This document shows positions 44,434 through 56,076 of a stretch of DNA of 64,000 nt, one piece after another. Every line of letters begins with the position of its first letter. Within the stretch, counting starts at the first letter, position 1. The notes below the pieces were generated by a model. The model searched no databases and was not told the DNA's origin. It saw only the letters and a program-made list of their open reading frames with translations. Where the stretch lies: positions 434,001 through 498,000 of the forward strand of contig NZ_AP024652.1 in NCBI RefSeq assembly GCF_019977315.1. Reading direction: 5' to 3'. The position numbers and the translations under genes were made by a program. This DNA is from Arthrobacter sp. StoSoilB22 (GTDB taxonomy: Bacteria; Actinomycetota; Actinomycetes; Actinomycetales; Micrococcaceae).

Positions 44434-45333
44434 TCAGATCCGGGAAGTGGAAGCGGCCAGCAACCCGCTGTGGGACTGCTGCCGGGCGGCTTCCACAGTG
44501 TGCAGGAGCAGGAGCGCGGTGGTCACTGATCCCACCCCGCCCGGGACCGGACTCAGCCCGGCCGCCACGCCGGTGACACTGGCCTCGTCAACGTCTCCCA
44601 CCAGGGAACCGTCGGCCAGGACGTTCGTGCCGACGTCGATCACCACAGTCTTCTCCGAGACGTGATTCCCGGTCAAGAGCCCGGTCCGCCCAGCAGCAAC
44701 AACCACGACGTCGGCGGGCCGGGTGTAGTGTTCCAGCGCCCCGGATTTGGAATGGCAGACGGTGACGGTCGCGTCTTTCGCGAGGAGCAGCAAAGACAGC
44801 GGCTTGCCCACCACGGCGGAACGCCCGACGACGGCCACGTTCCGTCCCGCTACCGGGATCTGGAAGTGGTCCAGCAGTTCCACCACTGCCCGGGCGGTAG
44901 CGGGGGCGAAGGCGGGCTGTCCCACAGCCAAGCGACCGAGACTGAGGGGATTGGCGCCGTCGATATCTTTATCCGGGGCGATGAGCCCCACCAGCCGGTC
45001 AGGTCGCACGGCAGCGGGCAGGGGAGTCTGCAGGATGATGCCGTGAACGGTGGGTTCGGCGCTGAGGTCCGTAAGGACATTGGCCAGGACCTGCTCGGTG
45101 GCGTCGTGGCCAAGATCGACTATCCTGCAGCCGATGCCTGCCCGCCCGGCTGCACGTTCAATGGACCGAACGTACCAGTGTGTGGACTCATCGTCCGTTG
45201 CCACAACAACAGCCAGCACCGGGTGGAGGCCCTCATCGTCCAGGAGGGTTGACTCCTGCTGGGCCCGCTGCTGGATGAGGGCAGCGAGCGGCTTGCCGGA
45301 AAGTACTTCGGTGTTCCCTTGCACTGCGGTCAT
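44434..45333 (-). CDS. folD: Methylenetetrahydrofolate dehydrogenase/cyclohydrolase FolD
   Basis: 299 residues. Signatures GIILQTPLPAAVRPDRL and VAVVGRSAVVGKPLSLLLL, ending VPGGVGSVTTALLL. It converts 5,10-methylene-THF to 10-formyl-THF with NADP. It overlaps the cyclodeaminase gene by four bases. Here it handles one-carbon units loaded onto THF by dimethylglycine oxidase; a housekeeping FolD probably exists elsewhere. Confidence 0.93.
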   Translation of the reverse strand: MTAVQGNTEVLSGKPLAALIQQRAQQESTLLDDEGLHPVLAVVVATDDESTHWYVRSIERAAGRAGIGCRIVDLGHDATEQVLANVLTDLSAEPTVHGIILQTPLPAAVRPDRLVGLIAPDKDIDGANPLSLGRLAVGQPAFAPATARAVVELLDHFQIPVAGRNVAVVGRSAVVGKPLSLLLLAKDATVTVCHSKSGALEHYTRPADVVVVAAGRTGLLTGNHVSEKTVVIDVGTNVLADGSLVGDVDEASVTGVAAGLSPVPGGVGSVTTALLLLHTVEAARQQSHSGLLAASTSRI

Positions 45334-45956
45334 GAGAGGATCCTTTCGCGGACGCGCTTCGCCAAGGCATCTGCCGCCAGCACCACCTTTTCCTCAATCC
45401 CGTCCGTCTGTTCTGCCAGGCGGGAGCGGGCTTGGCCGTGTTTAATGGCCACGACGTTGATGTCGATGTTGACCCGGGCCGTGGTTGCAGCTGCGCGTGC
45501 TGCGTCCGCGGCAGCCGCGACGTCGCTGATGACGTTGGGGTTGGCCACATCAAAGAGTTCGGTGGCAAGGTCCACCACTTCACCGGCAACGTTGATCAAC
45601 TGCGCGGGAGTGTGGGCCGCCTGGACCAGCGCTTCCTGGATGGCAGCAGACTTTATTGCCTTAAGTTCATCGCTGTCTGACGCGAGCTTGTAGGAGTCGA
45701 TGACGGACTGGAAAGCGTGCTCATCGGCGTCCGCCAGGCGCAAGGACTCCACCATCAGGTGGTCGGCGGCGCTGGTGATCCGGTTGACCAGAGCGGCGTG
45801 TTCCTCATACTTTGCGCCGGTGGTGTATCTGGCCACCATGGCTACCAAAGCGGCACCTTGGGCGGCATGCAGGGCTGCGGCCGCGCCCCCACCGGGGGTG
45901 GGCTGGCGTGAGGCAAGCCTGGAGAGGTAATCGTTGATGGCTTCTGAACTGATCAT
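45330..45956 (-). CDS. Stand-alone cyclodeaminase/cyclohydrolase-family protein
   Basis: 208 residues, all helical. Resembles the C-terminal formiminotransferase-cyclodeaminase (FTCD) domain: TPGGGAAAALHAAQGAALVAMVARY, VDLATELFDVANPNVISDVAAAADAARAAATTARVNIDINV. It is probably a methenyl-THF cyclohydrolase or formimino-THF cyclodeaminase and is translationally coupled to folD. Confidence 0.82.
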   Translation of the reverse strand: MISSEAINDYLSRLASRQPTPGGGAAAALHAAQGAALVAMVARYTTGAKYEEHAALVNRITSAADHLMVESLRLADADEHAFQSVIDSYKLASDSDELKAIKSAAIQEALVQAAHTPAQLINVAGEVVDLATELFDVANPNVISDVAAAADAARAAATTARVNIDINVVAIKHGQARSRLAEQTDGIEEKVVLAADALAKRVRERILS

Positions 45957-45959
45957 GGA

Positions 45960-48470
<2,511 letters not shown>

Positions 48471-48509
48471 TTAAAAAGGGGTGAGTCTGCTGGTGTTCTG
48501 GGGCGTGGT

Positions 48510-49424
48510 TTAGCGGAAAACCACTGTGCTGGTCTGGTCCAGCAGCACGCGGTGTTCGCAATGCCACTTCACGGCGCGGGACAACGCCAGGGCTTCGGCG
48601 TCCTGGCCCACGGTGGAGAGGGTGGTGGGGCCGTAGCTGTGATCGACGCGGATGACTTCCTGCTCGATGATGGGTCCCTCGTCCAGGTCCGCGGTGACGT
48701 AGTGGGCGGTTGCACCCACCAGCTTCACGCCACGGTCGTAGGCCTGGTGGTAGGGGCGGGCGCCCTTGAATCCCGGCAGGAAGGAGTGGTGGATGTTGAT
48801 GGCGCGTCCCTCGAGGGCGCGGCACAAGTCGTCCGAGAGTACCTGCATGTAGCGAGCCAGTACTACGAGGTCCACGTTGTACTCCTCCACCAGGTCCAGG
48901 AGCTGCTGCTCGGCTTCAGCCTTGGTGTCAGGCGTGACGGGAATGTAGACGAAGGGCAGGCCGGCGGCTTCTGCCATGGCGCGGTGGGTCTCATGGTTTG
49001 AGGCAACCACCACCAGGTCACCGCCGAGGCTGCCGCCCCGCCAACGGAAGATGAGATCGTTCAGGCAGTGCCCGAACTTGGACACCATCACCAGGACCCG
49101 CTTCTTGGTTTGGTCGTGGAAGCTGAACTTCATCTCGAAGCGGTCGGCAATTGCGCAAAATTCTTCTTCGAGCCGCTCCGGCGAGTAGGACAGTGGTCCG
49201 GAGAAAGCGGTCCGCAGGTGCAGCGTCTGGCGGAGGCCGTCGTCGAACTGCTGGTGTTCTTCAATGTTGAAACCGCGCTCGAACAGGAAGGTGGTGACTG
49301 CCTGAACGATCCCGGCCCGTTCGACGCACGACAATGTGAGTACGAACTTCTGTGCCTGCTCGTCTTTGAGCGCTTCCGGCTTGGGCAGTGTGCTTACGGG
49401 TGAGTCTGTCGCCATGAGGGTCAT
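48510..49424 (-). CDS. purU: Formyltetrahydrofolate deformylase PurU
   Basis: 304 residues. N-terminal ACT domain (LTLSCVERAGIVQAVTTFLFERGFNIEEHQQFDD) then the formyltransferase-like hydrolase domain (MVSKFGHCLNDLIFRWRGG, INIHHSFLPGFKGARPYHQAYDRGVKLVGATAHY). It hydrolyses 10-formyl-THF to formate and THF, freeing folate for the next demethylation. AAAGGAGGCGAC precedes ATG 49424. It is divergent from the GntR gene. Confidence 0.95.
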   Translation of the reverse strand: MTLMATDSPVSTLPKPEALKDEQAQKFVLTLSCVERAGIVQAVTTFLFERGFNIEEHQQFDDGLRQTLHLRTAFSGPLSYSPERLEEEFCAIADRFEMKFSFHDQTKKRVLVMVSKFGHCLNDLIFRWRGGSLGGDLVVVASNHETHRAMAEAAGLPFVYIPVTPDTKAEAEQQLLDLVEEYNVDLVVLARYMQVLSDDLCRALEGRAINIHHSFLPGFKGARPYHQAYDRGVKLVGATAHYVTADLDEGPIIEQEVIRVDHSYGPTTLSTVGQDAEALALSRAVKWHCEHRVLLDQTSTVVFR

Positions 49425-49436
49425 GTCGCCTCCTTT

Positions 49437-49469
49437 AGATATATTCCTGAGTCCCGAACTGATATATTA
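49437..49469. promoter_or_regulatory. Paired ATATAT half-sites between purU and the GntR gene
   Basis: AGATATATTC (49437-49446) and TGATATATTA (49460-49469) lie 23 bases apart in the 117-base divergent region. Both share the ATATAT centre of the perfect palindrome upstream of the BCCT gene. Confidence 0.5.
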
Positions 49470-49541
49470 GGATTGGATTCAGCGTATACTGGTCATTCAG
49501 GCAGGTCAATAGATTTCTTTTGGTTGGAAGGAGAAGGCGCC

Positions 49542-50222
49542 GTGACTTTTGGAACTCTGGCAATCGCCGGTGACGACACGAAGAAATCCCTGGCCGACAT
49601 CGCCTATGAACGCCTCCGGGACCGGCTCCTGATGTTGGACATCAAGCCCGGCGACCTCCTCAACGACGATCAGCTGGCCAAAGACCTGGAGGTAGGTCGG
49701 ACTCCGGTGCGGGAAGCATTGAAACGCCTGGAGCTGGACCGGCTGGTGATTACCTATCCAAGGCGGGGGACGTTTGCCACGCGCGTGGATGTGACTGACC
49801 TGGCCTTTATTTCCGAGATCCGGGCACAATTGGAACCCCTCGCTGCTGCGAGGGCGGCTCGCGTTGCATCCGCTGCCACCAAAGAACATCTTCGTGAAGT
49901 GATGCGCGCAGTGGAGGACTTTGACGTCGATGCTGCGTCGGTGGTCGAAACTTTGCGGCTCGACGCCAGCGTTCACCGGGGAATCTACGCGGCGGCCGCG
50001 AACCCGCACCTCGAAGACATCCTGATTCGCTACGACAATCTGGCAACCCGGATCTGGTGCATGGTCCTGGATCGTTTGCCGGATCTTGAGCACCACGTGC
50101 GTGAGCACCTGGATCTGCTGAAGGCTGTCCTTGACGGTGAAGAGGACAAGGCTGCAGAGCTGGCCCGCGTGCACGTCAGTGGCTTTGAGCATGCTGTACG
50201 TCAGGCCCTTTTCGCGGCGTAG
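49542..50222 (+). CDS. GntR-family regulator (FCD type)
   Basis: 226 residues. Winged HTH (IAYERLRDRLLMLDIKPGDLLNDDQLAKDLEVGRTPVREALKRLELDRLV) and an all-helical FCD effector domain (EIRAQLEPLAAARAARVAS, LDASVHRGIYAAAANPHLEDIL, EHLDLLKAVLDGEEDKAAELARVHV). GTG 49542 is chosen because AAGGAGAAGG precedes it; a longer frame goes to 49473. Likely regulator of the one-carbon genes, diverging from purU. Confidence 0.88.
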   Translation: MTFGTLAIAGDDTKKSLADIAYERLRDRLLMLDIKPGDLLNDDQLAKDLEVGRTPVREALKRLELDRLVITYPRRGTFATRVDVTDLAFISEIRAQLEPLAAARAARVASAATKEHLREVMRAVEDFDVDAASVVETLRLDASVHRGIYAAAANPHLEDILIRYDNLATRIWCMVLDRLPDLEHHVREHLDLLKAVLDGEEDKAAELARVHVSGFEHAVRQALFAA

Positions 50223-50250
50223 TTACCGTCTGCAGCCTCGCGCCGGATTG

Positions 50251-51183
50251 TCAGCGGTCGTCTTCCGGCCGGGCCGTGAGGATCCTCTGTGCGCTCTCCT
50301 GCAGGATGCCCAGCGATTCCTGGATCAAAGGCGACGCGATGCTGCCCCTGCGCACCGCTGCCACAATTCGGCGTGCGGGCTTGCCTTTACCGGTAATGCG
50401 TAGCCGGACCACGTTCTCGGCATTATGCAGGGGTGCGAGTCGCGGCAGCAGGCCAACGCCCAGCCCTGCGCCCACGAAAGCGATTTGGGTTTCCCATTCA
50501 ACGGCCTCATGAGCTACTCGCGGTGTTACACCTACAGCCGTAAAGGCCGCTGTAAAGAGGGCGTGGTACGTGGATCCGGCGGCTTCTGTGATCCATGGTT
50601 CTGCAGCCAGTTCTTCAAGGGTCACAGTTTCCCGTGATGCCAGCCGGTGGGTACCGGGAATGATGACGTCCAGGGGATCGTCCAGCAAGACGGTCTGTTC
50701 GAACCGGGGATCGTCCTCCACGTAGGTGTCTGACTGCATGGCAACAATCACTGCAAGGTCTATTCGCTCGGCCACCAGCAAATCGAAGCAGCGGGCCGGA
50801 TTTGCTTCCAGCACCTGCACCTCCAGCAGGGGACGCGTGGAGCGAAGGGTGGCGGCCAGCGGCGCCAGCAACTGGGCGGCCGCCGTCGAGAAGCCGCCGA
50901 GCCCAAAACGTGACTGCACCTGATCGCCGGCCTCCATCGCCGCTGCGCGCAGGCTCTCCCATTCGGCAATGAGGGTGTCCGAACCGGCCACCAGAAAGCG
51001 GCCCGTGGCGGTCAGCCGCACGCCCCGGCCGTCCTTGGTCAGTAGCTGCATTCCCAGCATGCGCTGGAGCTCCCGCAGCTGAGCGGAGACGGCGGAAGGA
51101 GAGTATCCGGTGAGCTCCGCGGTGGCGCCAATGGTGCCGCAGCGGGCAAACACCCGGAGTGTGATGAGCCTCGCATCGATCAT
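50251..51183 (-). CDS. LysR-family regulator
   Basis: 310 residues. HTH MIDARLITLRVFARCGTIGATAELTGYSPSAVSAQLRELQRMLG, effector domain after residue 90 (STAAAQLLAPLAATLRSTRP, ERIDLAVIVAM). ATG 51183 is the domain start; a reading to 51345 would add 54 odd residues. It diverges from gbcA, so it likely controls the betaine monooxygenase genes. Confidence 0.9.
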   Translation of the reverse strand: MIDARLITLRVFARCGTIGATAELTGYSPSAVSAQLRELQRMLGMQLLTKDGRGVRLTATGRFLVAGSDTLIAEWESLRAAAMEAGDQVQSRFGLGGFSTAAAQLLAPLAATLRSTRPLLEVQVLEANPARCFDLLVAERIDLAVIVAMQSDTYVEDDPRFEQTVLLDDPLDVIIPGTHRLASRETVTLEELAAEPWITEAAGSTYHALFTAAFTAVGVTPRVAHEAVEWETQIAFVGAGLGVGLLPRLAPLHNAENVVRLRITGKGKPARRIVAAVRRGSIASPLIQESLGILQESAQRILTARPEDDR

Positions 51184-51243
51184 GCACCTATTGTGCACGG
51201 TTATCTTCTGAATCTTGCGCTTTTGTTGTGGTTCAATGATCCC

Positions 51244-51257
51244 TAATCTCATGATTA
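51244..51257. promoter_or_regulatory. Possible LysR box before gbcA
   Basis: TAATCTCATGATTA, an inverted pair TAATC/GATTA (T-N12-A), 88 bases before gbcA and 60 bases from the LysR start. Confidence 0.4.
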
Positions 51258-51345
51258 CAAGGTTTTCGACATCGCCGCTCGCCCCCCAAGCAGCAGTGCT
51301 CCCCACGAAACACACTCTGACCCACGCCTCCCGGGAGGAAAACAT

Positions 51346-52647
51346 ATGTCTGCTCCAGTCTTGCCCCTCAACTCACGCGGAAAACTCGCCTCTTCTTTGC
51401 CTGCAGAGCAGCTGGCAGAGATCAGCGCGTTGTTCGAGTTCCGGCGCAAGGGTTATTCCCTCGACGCGCCCTTCTACACCGATGCCACGATCTTCAAGAT
51501 GGACATGGAAGCCATTTTTGGCCAGCACTGGATCTTTGCCGGCAGCGTCGCCGAGCTACCGGAGCCGGGCGACTACATCACGGTTGACTACGGTCCTTAC
51601 TCCCTGATCGTTCTGCGCAATGACGACGGCGGCGTGAACGTCCTGCACAACGTCTGCCGCCACCGCGGCGCACGGGTCCTCACCGAGGCTGCAGGGGCCA
51701 CTGGAAACCTGGTGTGCGGCTACCACTCCTGGACCTATTCCCCCGAGGGCAACCTGATCCATGCCTCCGCTCCCGGCGAGGCCAAGTTCGACAAGAATTG
51801 CTTCGCCCTGAAGCGGGCACACGGCCGCGAGGTTGCCGGGCTCATCTTCGTCTGCATTGCCGATGAGCCGCCCACCGATTTTGACGAAACCTCAAGGATC
51901 TTTGAGCCGTACCTTGCGCCCCACGATCTGTCCAAGACGAAGATTGCCTACCAGCAGAACATCATCGAGGAGGGCAACTGGAAGCTCGTCATGGAGAACA
52001 ACCGTGAGTGCTACCACTGCGACGGCCACCCGGAGCTCGCCTGTTCGCTGTTTCCCACGTGGGGACTGACGGAGGGCCTGATCCCGGCCCACCTCGAGGA
52101 AGTGTGGGACCGCAACAAGGAAGCACAATCCTCGCTTGAGGAGCGTTGCCGCCGCTATGGCCTTCCCTACGAGGTGGTGGAGGAGCTGGACACCCGCATT
52201 GCAGGAATCCGTATTTCACGTGAATCCCTCGACGGTGAGGGCGAATCGTTCTCGGCCGACGGGCGCAGGCTTTCCAAGAAACTGCTTGGTGATCTGCCGG
52301 ACTTCCGCCTTGGCCGCTGCTCGATGCACCTGCAGCCCAACAGCTGGTTCCACTTCCAGAGCGATCACGTCATCACGTTCGGTGTCTTCCCCATCAACGA
52401 ACACCAGTCCTTGGTTCGCACCACCTGGCTGGTAGCTGACGACGCAGTGGAAGGCGTGGACTACGACCTGGAGAAACTCACCTACACCTGGAAGCAGACC
52501 AACCTGCAGGACAAAGCGTTCGTGGAACTGTGCCAGACCGGAGCCGGCAGCCCTGCCTACGAGCCCGGCCCGTACATGAAGAGCGAATACCAGGTGGAGG
52601 CATTCATCAACTGGTACGTGCAGCGTGTCCAGGAGCACCTGGCATGA
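51346..52647 (+). CDS. gbcA: Glycine betaine monooxygenase, oxygenase component GbcA
   Basis: 433 residues. Rieske motif CRHRGARVL...CGYHSW (C-x-H then C-x2-H) at about 105-127, mononuclear-iron region NWKLVMENNRECYHCDGHPEL with further His/Asp downstream. The NNRECYHC segment is typical of GbcA. It oxidatively demethylates betaine to dimethylglycine plus formaldehyde. GGAGG is followed by ATG 51346. Overlaps gbcB by four bases. Confidence 0.9.
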   Translation: MSAPVLPLNSRGKLASSLPAEQLAEISALFEFRRKGYSLDAPFYTDATIFKMDMEAIFGQHWIFAGSVAELPEPGDYITVDYGPYSLIVLRNDDGGVNVLHNVCRHRGARVLTEAAGATGNLVCGYHSWTYSPEGNLIHASAPGEAKFDKNCFALKRAHGREVAGLIFVCIADEPPTDFDETSRIFEPYLAPHDLSKTKIAYQQNIIEEGNWKLVMENNRECYHCDGHPELACSLFPTWGLTEGLIPAHLEEVWDRNKEAQSSLEERCRRYGLPYEVVEELDTRIAGIRISRESLDGEGESFSADGRRLSKKLLGDLPDFRLGRCSMHLQPNSWFHFQSDHVITFGVFPINEHQSLVRTTWLVADDAVEGVDYDLEKLTYTWKQTNLQDKAFVELCQTGAGSPAYEPGPYMKSEYQVEAFINWYVQRVQEHLA

Positions 52648-54053
52648 CCGAACTCCTCACTGAGACCATCGTCCAGGAGCCACATCGCATTCGCGGTCTT
52701 GAAATGCCGTGGAACAGGGTGATGGGCAGCACCGAGGGACCCGCCAGCGCAGCCCGCGCCCTGGGTCCCTGGCATCCGCAGGAGTTCATGGCCGAATGCG
52801 TGGAAATCGTTCCCGAAGTGGGTGGAATGATGACTTTCGTGTTCCGCCGCTGCGACGGTGCGCCCCTGGCGTTCCGGGCCGGCCAGTACGTGAACGTTGC
52901 CTTCCCCGTGAACGGCGAGGACCAGGATCCGGCGGACCGAAGCTACTCGTTGTCCAGCGCACCCACCAAGCCGTGGACTTTCGACATCACGGTCAAACGC
53001 GATCCCACAGGACTGGTTTCGCCGTGGGTGCACCAGAACATCAAGCCCGGCACTGTCCTTGAGATGTTGGGACCCGTGGGTGCCTTCCACCTGCCCGACG
53101 CTGACCGGCGGGCACGCTACCTCCTGCTGGCCGCCGGCGCCGGCATCACGCCGATCATGTCCATGGTGCGGACCATCCACTCGCTGCCCGGACAGGCCGA
53201 TGTGGTTGTGCTGTACCACGGGGCGGCGGACGAGGGTTTTGCCTTTAATAAGGAGCTCGCCTACATCGCCTCGGTGGACTCGCGCATTAGGGTCTTCTAC
53301 TCCTTGGGCGACCGCGCCAAACCCGCGGATTGGGAAGGGCTGAGCGGACGGCTGACGGCGGCCATGCTGAACGAGGTTGCGCCGGACGCCAACGGGCGGC
53401 AGGTCTACGCATGTGGCCCCGAGGGCTACCTGAACACGGCCACCGAACTGTTGGGGAACGTGGGAGTGGATGACACCTCCATCCATATGGAGTTCTTCAC
53501 CGGGGACCGCCAGACCATCCTTGAGTATCAGGCAGAGCTGGCCCTTGCGGTGGACATTGCTGAGGAGATCGCAGAGGAAATCGCGGATTCCGCGGAGGAC
53601 TACTATGAGGGCCAGCCCGCAGCGTTCGGGCTCTACGAGCCCGGCTACGACGCCGAGGGGACCCTGCAGGCCACGGGGATGCCGCTGGAAACGGTTGACC
53701 CGGATGCACCTGAAGCTTCTGACGACGGTTCGGATGCGGGGGCGGAGGTCTCAACTCCCGATGCTTCGAGTTTCGAGACAGTAGGCACGGGAAGCCTCAC
53801 CTTGTCCTTCATGCGCACGGGGATCAACGTGCGCGTGGATCCCACTGAGCACATCCTGGGCCCTGCCCAGCGTGCCGGCGTCAGGATCGGTGCCAACTGC
53901 AAAGAGGGCATGTGTGGCTCCTGCAAGGTGGTGAAACTTTCGGGTGAAGTGGAGATGAACCACCAAGGCGGAATCCGGGCACGTGAGATTGATGCAGGCA
54001 AGTTCCTTCCCTGCTGCTCCACCGCGCGGACCGATATGGTGATTGACGCTTAG
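52644..54053 (+). CDS. gbcB: Glycine betaine monooxygenase, reductase component GbcB, with acidic linker
   Basis: 469 residues. FAD domain (QYVNVAFPV, DRSYSLSSAP), NAD domain (LLAAGAGITPIMSMVR, VYACGPEGYL), and a C-terminal plant-type 2Fe-2S ferredoxin (CKEGMCGSC... CCS). Between residues about 300 and 385 lies an acidic, low-complexity segment (EEIAEEIADSAEDYYEG, PDAPEASDDGSDAGAEVS). GbcB as I know it is about 100 residues shorter, so the linker seems to be an insertion. It passes electrons from NAD(P)H to GbcA. Confidence 0.9.
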   Translation: MTELLTETIVQEPHRIRGLEMPWNRVMGSTEGPASAARALGPWHPQEFMAECVEIVPEVGGMMTFVFRRCDGAPLAFRAGQYVNVAFPVNGEDQDPADRSYSLSSAPTKPWTFDITVKRDPTGLVSPWVHQNIKPGTVLEMLGPVGAFHLPDADRRARYLLLAAGAGITPIMSMVRTIHSLPGQADVVVLYHGAADEGFAFNKELAYIASVDSRIRVFYSLGDRAKPADWEGLSGRLTAAMLNEVAPDANGRQVYACGPEGYLNTATELLGNVGVDDTSIHMEFFTGDRQTILEYQAELALAVDIAEEIAEEIADSAEDYYEGQPAAFGLYEPGYDAEGTLQATGMPLETVDPDAPEASDDGSDAGAEVSTPDASSFETVGTGSLTLSFMRTGINVRVDPTEHILGPAQRAGVRIGANCKEGMCGSCKVVKLSGEVEMNHQGGIRAREIDAGKFLPCCSTARTDMVIDA

Positions 54054-54224
54054 TCCTAATCATCCCTGTTTTCCCGCATTAGCACGGGCATTTGGCCGTG
54101 TGCAACCCAGAGTTAACCTCATTTCCTCGTTCAGACCCCCGGAACGGGTCTATAGTGAGGGAACAGGACATTCGCTGATGCAGACCGGCGGCCCGATATT
54201 TCTTCCGACGCCGGAGGCCCCGTA

Positions 54225-54563
54225 ATGACCGACACCCAAATTGGTAGCTTTATTCGCGACTGTGTGGTGTTTGAGGACGACACTGACAACGGCTTGGACT
54301 TTGACACGTTCTATGGCTTGTACATCAGCTGGTGCGTCCTCGGACGCAAAATCCCCATTCCCGACTCCGCCTTCAAGACCGCTCTGGAACTCGAGGGCCA
54401 CAAGCCCGTAAAGGAAAATGGCCGGCGGATTTACCCGGGCATGACCATGGTTGGGCCGGCCGCCAGGGACTACGTGGTAAATAGTGTCCCGATGTGGACC
54501 GAAACTGCCACCGACATCCCGGTTTCCGAGATCCGCCAGCAAGCCTTGGCATCCATCGCCTGA
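54225..54563 (+). CDS. Conserved small protein, primase-C-terminus-like
   Basis: 112 residues, soluble. FDTFYGLYISWCVLGRKIPIPDSAFKTALELEGHKP resembles the winged-helix element at the C-terminus of phage-type primases (a YxxYxxWC pattern, then a helix and GHK). I do not know its function. GGAGG precedes ATG 54225; a good terminator follows, so it is a single-gene unit. Confidence 0.7.
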   Translation: MTDTQIGSFIRDCVVFEDDTDNGLDFDTFYGLYISWCVLGRKIPIPDSAFKTALELEGHKPVKENGRRIYPGMTMVGPAARDYVVNSVPMWTETATDIPVSEIRQQALASIA

Positions 54564-54583
54564 TTTCATACCAGCGAGCTCTC

Positions 54584-54630
54584 AGCCCATGCCCCTAGGA
54601 TTTCTTAGGGGGCATGGGCTGTTCCTGTTT
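54584..54630 (+). terminator. Rho-independent terminator
   Basis: AGCCCATGCCCCT pairs with AGGGGGCATGGGCT (one extra G bulged) across a loop of about ten bases, followed by GTTCCTGTTT. Confidence 0.8.
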
Positions 54631-54656
54631 CCCAGGGTTTTCGCTGAAAGGTACTC

Positions 54657-56051
54657 ATGAAGCCGTCCATTGTTTGGTTTCGCGACGATCTGCGGGTCGC
54701 CGACAACCCGGCCTTGCGTGCCGCCGTCGACGACGGTGCGGCCGTTGCCCTCTACGTCCTTGACGAAGAATCGCCGGGCATCCGCCCTCACGGCGGGGCC
54801 TCGCGGTGGTGGCTCCACCACTCGCTGACCAGCCTCCGTGAGGAGCTGGACAAGCTCGGTGTTCCATTACTCCTCCGCCGTGGCCCGGCGGCGGACATCG
54901 TGCAGAAGACCACGACGGCGATTGGTGCCGGCGGGCTGTACTGGAACCGGCGGTACGGTTCCGCTGAGCGGACGGTGGACGCCGGCATTAAGGCTTGGGC
55001 GGGCGAGGCGGGACTGCACGTCTCGAGTTTCCAGGCCTCCCTTCTTCATGAGCCGTGGGAAGTCACCACCAAAACAGGCGGACAGTACAAGGTCTTTACC
55101 CCTTTCTGGCGGACCGTTTCTGCGCAGGATTTCCGCGAGCCCTTGGCTGTCCCCCAAGCGGGCCACGGATTCACGGGAAAGCTGCCCGCCTACGAGCAGC
55201 TGGATTCGTGGCATCTGCTGCCCACAACGCCGGACTGGTCAGGTGGGCTGGCCGAGATGTGGACGCCGGGAGCTGCTGCCGGGCACAAGCGGCTCGCCAA
55301 GTTCGTGGATGACGGCCTGTCCAACTACAGCGAGGGCCGCAACCGCCCCGATACCGATGGCAGCAGTTGTCTCTCGCCCTACCTTCGCTGGGGTGAGCTC
55401 AGCCCGTTCGAGGTGTGGCATGCCCTGGGGTCCAGACGCTCCGAAAGCGCCTCTATTTATGCTTCCGAGTTGGGCTGGCGTGAGTTCTGCTGGCACCAGT
55501 ACTTCCACAACCCGGAGTTGGCAACGGCCAACCTTCGCACTGAGTTTGATCGCTTCCCGTGGGCGTGGCCGGGTAGCGACAAAAATGGCAGTAACAAGCA
55601 TCCCGGCCACGAGTCGGCACCCGAGGAGTTCCGGGCCTGGCAGCAGGGCCGCACCGGTTTCCCCATGGTGGACGCGGGGCAGCGGCAGCTGTGGCATACG
55701 GGCTGGATGCACAACCGCGTCCGCATGGTTGCCGCCAGCTTCCTGGTGAAGAACCTCGGCATCCATTGGCAGCTGGGGGAGCAGTGGTTCTGGGACACCC
55801 TGGTGGATGCGGATCCTGCATCGAATCCCGCCAACTGGCAGTGGGTAGCCGGCTCCGGCGCGGATGCTTCACCGTTCTTCAGGATCTTCAATCCGGAGGC
55901 TCAGCGCGTCAAATTCGATCCTCAAGGGAAGTACATCGCCCGCTGGATTCCGGAGTTCGGGACACCGGAGTACGCAGAGGAAATCGTGGACCTCAAAACC
56001 ACGCGGGCCGAAGCGCTGGAGGCGTACAAGGAGATGAGGGAGGTCCACTAG
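54657..56051 (+). CDS. phr: Deoxyribodipyrimidine photolyase
   Basis: 464 residues. N-terminal antenna domain (IVWFRDDLRVADNPALRAAV), a C-terminal FAD domain with ASELGWREFCWHQYF, GWMHNRVRMVAASFLVKNL and DADPASNPANWQWVAGSG. It repairs UV pyrimidine dimers with blue light. ATG 54657 is after GAAAGG. Confidence 0.95.
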   Translation: MKPSIVWFRDDLRVADNPALRAAVDDGAAVALYVLDEESPGIRPHGGASRWWLHHSLTSLREELDKLGVPLLLRRGPAADIVQKTTTAIGAGGLYWNRRYGSAERTVDAGIKAWAGEAGLHVSSFQASLLHEPWEVTTKTGGQYKVFTPFWRTVSAQDFREPLAVPQAGHGFTGKLPAYEQLDSWHLLPTTPDWSGGLAEMWTPGAAAGHKRLAKFVDDGLSNYSEGRNRPDTDGSSCLSPYLRWGELSPFEVWHALGSRRSESASIYASELGWREFCWHQYFHNPELATANLRTEFDRFPWAWPGSDKNGSNKHPGHESAPEEFRAWQQGRTGFPMVDAGQRQLWHTGWMHNRVRMVAASFLVKNLGIHWQLGEQWFWDTLVDADPASNPANWQWVAGSGADASPFFRIFNPEAQRVKFDPQGKYIARWIPEFGTPEYAEEIVDLKTTRAEALEAYKEMREVH

Positions 56052-56076
56052 TACCCCTCTGGAAATTAGTAGGAAG

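Noticed and set aside
54121..54160. Promoter for the 54225 gene (TATAGT at 54151)
   Set aside because: Good -10 but no recognisable -35 at proper spacing; too weak to list.
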